From: Lachnospiraceae bacterium | GTDB taxonomy: Bacteria; Bacillota; Clostridia; Lachnospirales; Lachnospiraceae | Assembly (NCBI GenBank): GCA_017391545.1 | Contig: JAFOYD010000127.1 | Location: 1-6,233 of the forward strand | DNA: 6,233 nucleotides | Reading direction: 5' to 3' | Shown: positions 1 through 5,316 of the stretch, piece after piece | How positions within the stretch are numbered: position 1 is the first letter of the stretch | Layout: each line of letters starts with the position of its first letter | Position numbers and translations under genes: made by a program | Notes under the pieces: generated by a model | Database searches by the model: none | The model's input: only the letters and a program-made list of their open reading frames with translations | What the model was told of the DNA's origin: nothing

Positions 1-191
1 CAAAACACAAAGACAGGTATAACAGTAAAATTTAGTATTTCACATAAATATACTGCGATATCATTTTTTTCATCGGCATAAATATACCAAAATGGATTAT
101 CTGAATAAAAAAATAAAATATGATTAATAACAACCAAAAACATTGTTATTGTTCTCGCCAAATCAATATAGTTATATTTTTTCAAAAACAT
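1..191 (-). CDS. Acyltransferase-3 family membrane protein, N-terminal fragment (runs off left edge)
   Basis: The frame is open from an ATG at 191 to the window edge, giving 63 residues with no stop. It begins MFLKKYNYIDLARTI and continues into a hydrophobic helix (about residues 12-29). Arg13 and His24 match the R-x10-H motif at the start of acyltransferase-3 (OafA/YrhL-type) proteins, which use acyl-CoA to O-acylate cell-surface sugars or other envelope molecules. Residues 46-63 begin a second hydrophobic segment. Those proteins usually have about 10 membrane helices and 330-400 residues, so most of this gene is missing; the acceptor cannot be named. Start choice is uncertain: the AGGAG at 195-199 is only 3 nt from the ATG but 9 nt from a TTG at codon 3. 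The segment is strikingly AT-rich, unlike the genes upstream. Family assignment rests on a short stretch, so confidence is moderate to good. Confidence 0.75.
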   Translation of the reverse strand, partial: MFLKKYNYIDLARTITMFLVVINHILFFYSDNPFWYIYADEKNDIAVYLCEILNFTVIPVFVF

Positions 192-194
192 CGT

Positions 195-199
195 CTCCT
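195..199 (-). promoter_or_regulatory. Ribosome binding site of the acyltransferase gene
   Basis: AGGAG on the minus strand lies 3 nt before the ATG at 191, which is short, and 9 nt before the in-frame TTG at 185-183, which is more usual. The site supports a translated gene here but leaves the exact start open by two codons. Confidence 0.5.
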
Positions 200-224
200 A
201 TTCTTTGTCATTTCTACCAGCTCT

Positions 225-240
225 TCTGTGATTATACAGA
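225..240 (-). promoter_or_regulatory. Possible promoter -10 within a short inverted repeat, for the acyltransferase gene
   Basis: The minus strand has a perfect TATAAT at 236-231, about 40 nt before the acyltransferase start, in the 61-nt gap after the broken transferase gene. I see no good TTGACA-like -35 at 16-18 nt. The box sits inside an inverted repeat (TCTGT, 6 nt, ACAGA), which could be an operator or chance. TATAAT matches are common in AT-rich DNA, so this is weak. The rest of the gap shows no terminator hairpin. Confidence 0.25.
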
Positions 241-252
241 TGAAACTATGGT

Positions 253-662
253 CTATATCCCTCCTAAAGCTACTTCTGTCATAGTATCACAAAACCTCTC
301 TGACAACGAGCAGCAGGAATAACAATATCCGTCATCCACAAAATACTCTTTAAAGTAGAATTCCCGTTCATCCACAGGCGGCGTAACTTCAACCTCATCC
401 TTACAGGCTATCATGCCAAAGCTTTTCGGCTCTAATCTAATCCCAAGCCCGGTGGCTTTCATATAGCTTTCTTTTAACGTCCAAAGACGGAAAAACAAGC
501 GTACTGTAGCAATGCTCCCGCTGCCACAGAAAGTCTTTTGTCCTTTTCAAACCGAAACTGGTCTGCTTTGGCACGTCTTGAAACATCTAAACCTGTATAT
601 AATCTTCTGTATAATTGTTCATCCTTTAGCACCGTTGCGTCTGCTATGTATACTTTAACCAA
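253..662 (-). pseudogene. Sfp-type 4'-phosphopantetheinyl transferase, broken by an internal deletion
   Basis: Intact enzymes of this family move the 4'-phosphopantetheine arm of CoA onto a serine of carrier proteins. Here two pieces in different frames match its two ends. The upstream piece (662-474) starts VKVYIADATVLKDEQLYRRL and includes RAKADQFRFEKDKRLSVAAGALL, the usual N-terminal pattern, then stops. The downstream piece, read through about 500-253, contains RLWTLKESYMKATGLG, the C-terminal W-x-x-K-E-x-x-x-K motif. The region between them in Sfp-like proteins (about 225 residues) is absent: the NLSHS-type segment and the GxDxE magnesium-binding acidic residues, about 90 residues in all. 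The span of 410 nt is not a multiple of three, so the join near 490-510 also shifts frame. The gene follows ade by 18 nt and was probably co-transcribed with it. It cannot make an active enzyme unless the gap is an assembly error. Confidence 0.85.
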
Positions 663-667
663 GCTTA

Positions 668-675
668 CCTTCCTT
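668..675 (-). promoter_or_regulatory. Ribosome binding site deciding a TTG start for the phosphopantetheinyl transferase
   Basis: AAGGAAGG on the minus strand lies 5 nt before the TTG at 662-660, which opens the conserved VKVYIAD N-terminus. No ATG lies nearby in frame, so TTG is the likely original start. The site falls in the 18-nt gap after the ade stop codon. Confidence 0.6.
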
Positions 676-680
676 TCCGT

Positions 681-2375
681 TTACACAAACAGTGATACAA
701 TCTCCTGCCTCCCCACATCCACCAGTCCTCTGGTTGTCATCTTCAGACTCGGAATCACAGGCAGGCTCACAAACGCCATCGTCATAAAAGGCTCAATATT
801 TTCCGGTACGCCCAGACTGTAGACAGCGCGCCTGATCGCCTCATTCTGACCTGCGGCATCTGCTGCCGGAAGCTGGCTCATCAGTCCTGCGACAGGAAGC
901 GGCATCTCGGCAAGGATTTCACCGTCAGCAACCACGATCAGTCCTCCGCCCATCGTCCGGATGCGGTTCGCGGCAATTGTCATATCATTCTCGTCCGCGC
1001 CGATGACGATCAGATTGTGGGAATCGTGCGATACGGACGAGGCAATCGCTCCCTTTTTCATGCCGATCCCGGAAATAAAGCCAAGTCCGATATGACCTGT
1101 GCGCAAATGGCGCTCTATGACAGCAAGCTTCAAAATATCCCTGTCGACATCAACGCCATTATCTTTTGAAAAATCAATATCCACGATCATCTCCTCGGTC
1201 AGAAGCTGGTCAGGAATCGTCCTGATCACACGGCATTTTCTGCCCTGTGGCGCAATCCGGAAATCTGTCTCAGTAAGCACATTCAGGCAGAACGAATTGC
1301 GCACGGTCTTCCAGATATCATGGCGCACTGCAGGCTCCTTAAAGTCCATCAGTCTGCCCTTGTTGACCACCTTCCTGCCATGGTAAAAAACATCTGTTAT
1401 TTCCAGCTTATCAAGATCTGACAACACCAGAATATCCGCCTGATAACCGGGGGCTACCGCACCCAGATCGCGGAGTCCGAAGCACTGCGCTGCCTGAAGC
1501 GTTGCCATCTGAATCCCTGTAATGACTGGTTTCCCGGCTGCTGCCGCTTTCCTGATAATACCATCAATGTGTCCCTTTTCAATCAAATCGGCAGGATGCT
1601 TGTCGTCTGTCACCAGCAGACACCTGCGTGACCAGGGCTCCTCAAACAGCGGTAGCAGATCCGCAAGATTTCTCGCGGCAGTTCCCTCGCGGATCATCAC
1701 CCACTGCCCTTTGCGGATGCGCTCCTTTGCCTCCTCCGCAGAGGAACACTCATGGTCATCCTGAATGCCTGCTGCGATGTACTTGTCAAGCGCCTTTCCC
1801 GAAAGCAGCGGCGCATGCCCATTTACCAGCTTGCCGCAGGTGTGCGCATCTGCAATCTTTTGCAGTACCCTTTCGTCCTTTGCAATCACACCGGGATAAT
1901 TCATCATTTCGCCAAGCCCGAGCACGCGCGGATGCTGATACAGCGGTCTTAGATCCTTTGCCTCGAGCGTTGCCCCCGATTCGTCGAGCGGTGTCGCCGG
2001 CACACAGGAGGGAAGCATCATGTACACCGTCATAGGAAGTCCTTCGCTTGCCTCGATCATATAGGCAATTCCTGACATTCCGCTGACATTGGCTATCTCA
2101 TGAGGATCTGCCACAATTGCTGTCGTGCCATGCGGAATCACTGTCCTTGCAAGCTCATAAGGCGTCAGTGTCGTGCTTTCAACATGAATATGTCCGTCAA
2201 TAAAGCCCGGGCAAATATAACTCCCGCTAACATCCTCGACAACATCCGCCTCACAGTCCTCATAGTCTCCGACACCGAGTATCCTGCCGTCTCCCATCAA
2301 TACATCTGCCTGTTCGATTTCCCCGGTAAACACATTGATGACAGAACCGTTCTTTAAAAGTGTTTTATTTGCCAT
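681..2375 (-). CDS. ade: Adenine deaminase (EC 3.5.4.2)
   Basis: Hydrolyses adenine to hypoxanthine and ammonia in the cytoplasm, for purine salvage and nitrogen release. The 564-residue protein matches the usual length of bacterial Ade (about 570-590). It starts with a composite beta-domain (residues 5-58), then the amidohydrolase barrel. Likely metal and active-site motifs are GHIHVEST (His62, His64), DPHEIANVSG (91-99), GEMMNYPG (Glu157), NGHAP (His187), DDHECSSAEEA (His208) and VTDDKHP (Asp257-258). The C-terminal adenine deaminase domain has SGIGMKKGAIASSVSHDSHN (435-454) and NRIRTMGGG (470-478). I chose the ATG at 2375 because GGAGG lies 5 nt upstream; a GTG at 2411 would add 12 residues encoded partly by a terminator-like hairpin. 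No frameshift or missing motif is seen. A broken phosphopantetheinyl transferase gene follows after 18 nt. No purine riboswitch fits in the 52-nt leader between genes. Confidence 0.96.
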   Translation of the reverse strand: MANKTLLKNGSVINVFTGEIEQADVLMGDGRILGVGDYEDCEADVVEDVSGSYICPGFIDGHIHVESTTLTPYELARTVIPHGTTAIVADPHEIANVSGMSGIAYMIEASEGLPMTVYMMLPSCVPATPLDESGATLEAKDLRPLYQHPRVLGLGEMMNYPGVIAKDERVLQKIADAHTCGKLVNGHAPLLSGKALDKYIAAGIQDDHECSSAEEAKERIRKGQWVMIREGTAARNLADLLPLFEEPWSRRCLLVTDDKHPADLIEKGHIDGIIRKAAAAGKPVITGIQMATLQAAQCFGLRDLGAVAPGYQADILVLSDLDKLEITDVFYHGRKVVNKGRLMDFKEPAVRHDIWKTVRNSFCLNVLTETDFRIAPQGRKCRVIRTIPDQLLTEEMIVDIDFSKDNGVDVDRDILKLAVIERHLRTGHIGLGFISGIGMKKGAIASSVSHDSHNLIVIGADENDMTIAANRIRTMGGGLIVVADGEILAEMPLPVAGLMSQLPAADAAGQNEAIRRAVYSLGVPENIEPFMTMAFVSLPVIPSLKMTTRGLVDVGRQEIVSLFV

Positions 2376-2380
2376 AGGCG

Positions 2381-2385
2381 CCTCC
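2381..2385 (-). promoter_or_regulatory. Ribosome binding site of ade
   Basis: GGAGG on the minus strand, 5 nt before the ATG at 2375, fixes the start of adenine deaminase. It lies only 5 nt past the base of the hairpin at 2391-2423, so ribosome access and that structure may interfere with each other. Confidence 0.8.
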
Positions 2386-2390
2386 ATTTC

Positions 2391-2423
2391 AAAAATCGGA
2401 TGTGTCGCCACACCCGATTTTTT
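2391..2423 (-). terminator. Rho-independent terminator after the C1 peptidase gene
   Basis: On the minus strand the RNA would read AAAAATCGGGTGTG, a 4-nt loop GCGA, then CACATCCGATTTTT. That is a 14-bp stem with one G-U pair whose base is A/T, giving a T-run at the 3' side. It begins 5 nt after the peptidase stop codon. The opposite strand also ends in six T's, so it could work in both directions. It stands between the peptidase and ade with no obvious promoter after it, so ade must depend on read-through or on a promoter inside the peptidase gene. Confidence 0.75.
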
Positions 2424-2427
2424 GCAT

Positions 2428-4212
2428 TTATTTCACAATTGAAGAATACACCTTGATTGGGAAGTTATCGAAATCAAAGTATCGCATTTCTACTTCCTCA
2501 TCGATGAAATCCCCATCCAGATCATTATCGACTACAGAATTATAATTTGTCTCCAGATAATCCGTCCAGTCCGTCCATGCTCCATCCTTGTACAGGAAGC
2601 TTTCGCCCTTATTGACAACAGTAAGTGCATAACGATCCCTTGCAAGCTCTCCAAATGCTTCTGTCAATGCAACAACACCCTCTGCATTGATTCCCCATGC
2701 AGTCGAAACCGCATAGTAATTCTGTACGGAGCCATCTTCTGCAACAACCGGAGTCTGATTCGTCACAACAACGGAATATTGCGTGTTCTTTGGAAGAACG
2801 ACCTTCTCATCCAGTGTCACACGATGGATTCCTGCGCTGTCATACTGACGCTGTGTGTGGTAAAGGAGCTTGCCGTCTGTCGGTTGTGTTGCCCCTTTGT
2901 TCAGCTGATAGATATCGACCGTTGTTGCAGTCGCAGCCTCTGTCTTGATGGTAACAGATTCCAGCTTTTCCCTGTACTCCGTCGTAAACACATTGGACAT
3001 GGCAACTTCATTTGCACTTGTCAGCGTATACATCTCCTCTTCCGGCAGATAGTCATACTGGCTGACCAGATAATCGACCCCTTTTTCAGCCAGATCAAAT
3101 TCAAAGGTTTCAGGTACGACAAGCGTCTGGTCGTAGTAGGACAGATAGAAATACCCGGAACCATTTACGCCCCAATTATAATGATTAGGAAACAGCTGAT
3201 CTGCTGCACCCCAGCTGTTTTTTACAATCCACGCACCATCTGCGGGGGGCTTGTGTGCCGCATTAAAATTATCTCTCGAATAATTGTCATCATATCCCAC
3301 GATTGTAACGCCGTGGTTGGCGGCAACAGACTCATACGTATAATGTGCATAGGTGTCAAGATTAATATATGCCGTTTCCTTGTCAAAGTCACCTGGTCTT
3401 GAAACATCTGCACAAAAACCAATTGACACTGCCCTGCCTGCCATCAGCTCCTGCTTGATTTCCTTCGTTCCCTGCTCATTATAGTGATAATGACCTTCCT
3501 CATCATACCATGCCGGACTTGTCAGGAGCTTGGAGTCTTTCAAGAGCGCAATTGCCATAAATCTGTCTTCCTCCGGAAGTGACCAGTCACCCCTCGGGTC
3601 CCATTGCACAGGAATCGCATCAGCAGGTGCATCCTGTGGATAGAAGACTCCGTACTTCCCATTCGCCATTAGATAGTAAGCAGTATTCTCCGCATTGTGA
3701 TAGGGTGCCATTTGCTCATAGATGGGTCCAATGATACTGGCAAAGACATTGGCTGCCTGGAACATCATTCCGCCGCCATCCAGGCGAAGTGCAGACTTGT
3801 CATTCTCCATACCGCCGTCCGCAACACTCTCCACAAAATACCAGCCCTCACCGGTCTGTGTCTGTTCGAGACTTGTAGCACTAATCGGTGCATCTGTGAA
3901 CCACGTCAGGTGATGCTCCGAGAGATCCATCGGGAAACCATATTTTTGTTCAAATTCCTCACACGTCATGCCAAGTGTCGTCAGAAGCGAGGTCTCCACA
4001 GCAGCAATCGCCGAGAAGCCCCAGCAGGTGCCAAACGGTGACTGATCCTTCACAGGGGTGACAACGCCCCTGTCTCTCAAATCAAGCTTACTCGGCAGAC
4101 TTTCTTCCTCCTCCGCATGGACAGGCACCACCGTCCCTGGAATACTTCCTGCAAGAAGGGATGCCCCGAGCACCACTGCCAGCATTTTTTTCGTAAATCT
4201 TTTTTTTATCAT
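2428..4212 (-). CDS. Secreted C1-family (papain-like) cysteine peptidase with a C-terminal lectin-like domain
   Basis: A 594-residue exported protease. Residues 1-33 form a signal peptide: KKRFTKK, a hydrophobic stretch, then VHA before an acidic EEEE. The catalytic domain starts at once (LPSKLDLRDRGVVTPVKDQS), with oxyanion Gln57, nucleophile Cys63 in GTCWGFSA, His300 in ANHGVTIVGYDD and Asn332 in WIVKNSWG. There is no room for a long inhibitory propeptide. From about 380 a beta-rich region (LVSQYDYLP ... VTIKTEA ... VDIYQLNKG ... VVLPKNTQYSVVV) fits the lectin-like domain often fused to clostridial C1 peptidases. Near the end, residues 562-573 are an acidic DxDxDG loop. No LPXTG or C-terminal membrane anchor is seen, so it is probably released or loosely wall-bound; the substrate is unknown. 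The ATG at 4212 is chosen for AAAGGAG 7 nt upstream and the signal peptide that follows. The gene lies 44 nt after the polyferredoxin gene, probably in the same operon. Confidence 0.92.
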   Translation of the reverse strand: MIKKRFTKKMLAVVLGASLLAGSIPGTVVPVHAEEEESLPSKLDLRDRGVVTPVKDQSPFGTCWGFSAIAAVETSLLTTLGMTCEEFEQKYGFPMDLSEHHLTWFTDAPISATSLEQTQTGEGWYFVESVADGGMENDKSALRLDGGGMMFQAANVFASIIGPIYEQMAPYHNAENTAYYLMANGKYGVFYPQDAPADAIPVQWDPRGDWSLPEEDRFMAIALLKDSKLLTSPAWYDEEGHYHYNEQGTKEIKQELMAGRAVSIGFCADVSRPGDFDKETAYINLDTYAHYTYESVAANHGVTIVGYDDNYSRDNFNAAHKPPADGAWIVKNSWGAADQLFPNHYNWGVNGSGYFYLSYYDQTLVVPETFEFDLAEKGVDYLVSQYDYLPEEEMYTLTSANEVAMSNVFTTEYREKLESVTIKTEAATATTVDIYQLNKGATQPTDGKLLYHTQRQYDSAGIHRVTLDEKVVLPKNTQYSVVVTNQTPVVAEDGSVQNYYAVSTAWGINAEGVVALTEAFGELARDRYALTVVNKGESFLYKDGAWTDWTDYLETNYNSVVDNDLDGDFIDEEVEMRYFDFDNFPIKVYSSIVK

Positions 4213-4219
4213 TTCTATT

Positions 4220-4226
4220 CTCCTTT
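4220..4226 (-). promoter_or_regulatory. Ribosome binding site of the C1 peptidase
   Basis: AAAGGAG on the minus strand, 7 nt before the ATG at 4212. It rejects an upstream in-frame extension to 4341, which would overlap the polyferredoxin gene by 85 nt and bury the signal peptide. Confidence 0.8.
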
Positions 4227-4230
4227 CATC

Positions 4231-4252
4231 AAAGTGCACGATAAAGCACTTT
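4231..4252 (-). other. Intercistronic hairpin between the polyferredoxin and peptidase genes
   Basis: AAAGTGC, an 8-nt loop and GCACTTT form a perfect 7-bp stem in the 44-nt gap. No T-run follows; the next bases are GATG and the peptidase ribosome site. It is therefore unlikely to be a full terminator. It could set relative expression or protect mRNA ends after processing. Function is inferred only. Confidence 0.4.
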
Positions 4253-4256
4253 ATTA

Positions 4257-5120
4257 TTACCTCTTGTCCACAGGAAGCAGTTTTTCCCTGTGGATACAGT
4301 TTTTCGGGCAGGCGTCCATACATGCACCGCAGCGGATACACTCCGGTGAGTTGATGTTCTTTGTGACCTCCACGCCCATCTTGCAGGCTCTTTCACATGC
4401 CTTACAGTTCACGCACTGATCCTGGTCGACCGTCAGACGATACAGACTGAACTTGTTGAACAGTGCATAGAATGCACCGAGCGGACACAGATACTTACAG
4501 AATGGTCTGTAAATGAGCAGCGACAGAATGACGGCCACGATCAATACAAACGTCTTCCATTGAAACAGGATACCAATGGAAGCCCTCAAACTTTCATTCA
4601 AAGTAAGCATCGGGAAACCGGCTCCCAGTGTTCCTGCCGGACATATGTACTTGCAGAACCAGGTCGTTCCAAATCCAAACTCATCGCGAATCAGGAAGGG
4701 AAGCAGCAGCACCATCAATACCAGTATTATGTATTTCAGGTAGCGAAGAACCTTGTCAAGCTTCTTCGGCACCGTAATCTTTTTGATCGGCATCTTGTGC
4801 ACCAGATCCTGAAACCACCCAAACGGGCACAGAAAACCGCACACGACTCTGCCGAGGAAGATGCCAAACAGCATCAGCGTTCCCAGGACATAAAATGGGA
4901 TCCTGTGCTTATATCCGCTCAAAACGGACTGCAGGGAACCGATCGGGCAGGCACCCAGCGCGCCCGGACATGAGTAGCAGTTCAGGACAGGCACGCAGAA
5001 CATTTTTGACTTTCCAGTAAAGATCTTGCCAGTCCGATATCCGATGGCATAGCCGTTCAGCAGCACTGCCGCTGCCAGCTGGATAAATCCTCTTTTTGTT
5101 CCATGTTTCATCTTCTTCAT
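4257..5120 (-). CDS. NapH-like 4Fe-4S polyferredoxin membrane protein
   Basis: A 287-residue integral membrane protein with about four helices (roughly 12-28, 75-92, 127-146, 186-205). Cysteine motifs in order: NCYSCPGALGACPIG (Cys48, 51, 58), VCGFLCPFG (94, 98), CKYICPAG (156, 160), CKYLCPLG (208, 212), then a C-terminal two-cluster ferredoxin, CVNCKACERAC (236-246) and CIRCGACMDACP (261-271). This layout is that of NapH/NosR-type proteins, which pass electrons across or along the membrane; the ferredoxin end is expected in the cytoplasm. The exact donor and acceptor are not shown. Its neighbours, a TlpA thioredoxin and a CXXC micro-protein, suggest thiol or cofactor reduction outside the membrane. 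The ATG at 5120 follows GAGG by 4 nt and AGAGGGG by 10 nt; a second ATG at 5111 is possible. The frame ends in three tandem TAA stops. Do not call it napH: no nitrate reductase genes are present. Confidence 0.9.
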   Translation of the reverse strand: MKKMKHGTKRGFIQLAAAVLLNGYAIGYRTGKIFTGKSKMFCVPVLNCYSCPGALGACPIGSLQSVLSGYKHRIPFYVLGTLMLFGIFLGRVVCGFLCPFGWFQDLVHKMPIKKITVPKKLDKVLRYLKYIILVLMVLLLPFLIRDEFGFGTTWFCKYICPAGTLGAGFPMLTLNESLRASIGILFQWKTFVLIVAVILSLLIYRPFCKYLCPLGAFYALFNKFSLYRLTVDQDQCVNCKACERACKMGVEVTKNINSPECIRCGACMDACPKNCIHREKLLPVDKR

Positions 5121-5135
5121 TTGTCCTCATCCCCT

Positions 5136-5282
5136 CTAACCGATTCCAATGCACTGAAGGCAGACGCTTGTCGCTTTCTTTAATACCTCCATCTGCTCTT
5201 CCCTCATGACACCAAACACAATGCATCCGACAGCCAGTACGATGACTGCTCCCCTGACTGCCCATAGCTTTCCTTTTTCCAT
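5136..5282 (-). CDS. CD1871A-family CXXC motif-containing small membrane protein
   Basis: A 48-residue gene. It begins MEKGKLWAVRGAVIVLAVGC, has one membrane helix (about 8-26) and ends KKATSVCLQCIGIG, with Cys41 and Cys44 as a CXXC pair. The single helix plus the C-terminal CxxCIGIG tail is the signature of the CD1871A family of clostridial micro-proteins, whose function I do not know to be established. Basic residues before the helix suggest the N-terminus is inside and the CXXC end outside, where it could meet the TlpA protein encoded just upstream. AGGGGGTGA at 5289-5297 supports the ATG at 5282. It lies 34 nt after the TlpA stop and 15 nt before the polyferredoxin start, and its stop codon overlaps a purine-rich stretch that may serve the next gene. 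A longer overlapping frame here is a shadow. Confidence 0.88.
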   Translation of the reverse strand: MEKGKLWAVRGAVIVLAVGCIVFGVMREEQMEVLKKATSVCLQCIGIG

Positions 5283-5288
5283 GATTCT

Positions 5289-5297
5289 TCACCCCCT
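5289..5297 (-). promoter_or_regulatory. Ribosome binding site of the CXXC micro-protein gene
   Basis: AGGGGGTGA on the minus strand differs by one base from the ideal AGGAGGTGA and sits 6 nt before the ATG at 5282. It is the main non-homology evidence that this 48-codon frame is translated. Confidence 0.7.
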
Positions 5298-5316
5298 GTC
5301 AGTGAAAATAAGATCA

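Noticed and set aside
1628..2035. A 135-codon plus-strand open frame
   Set aside because: It is antisense to the barrel of adenine deaminase, which is fully conserved, and its residue makeup (many Arg, Pro, His) is typical of a shadow.
2376..2383. Perfect 8-bp palindrome AGGCGCCT between ribosome site and ade start
   Set aside because: It has no loop to fold as RNA and an 8-bp palindrome is short enough to occur by chance.
2376..2411. Upstream GTG start extending adenine deaminase by 12 residues
   Set aside because: It lies within the terminator stem, has no ribosome site and adds residues outside the conserved Ade N-terminus; the ATG at 2375 has GGAGG at ideal spacing.
2376..2427. Purine riboswitch before ade
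   Set aside because: The leader between genes is too short for the three-way aptamer and shows none of its conserved loops; only a terminator-like stem is present.
2779..3402. A 207-codon plus-strand open frame
   Set aside because: It is antisense to the catalytic domain of the peptidase, has no recognisable motif, and is best explained as a shadow.
4213..4341. Extension of the peptidase by 43 codons upstream
   Set aside because: It overlaps the polyferredoxin gene, would bury a clear signal peptide, and the ATG at 4212 has a strong ribosome site.
4909..5292. A 127-codon minus-strand frame overlapping two genes
   Set aside because: It overlaps the CXXC micro-protein and the polyferredoxin in another frame, has no family pattern, and both overlapped genes have clear signatures.
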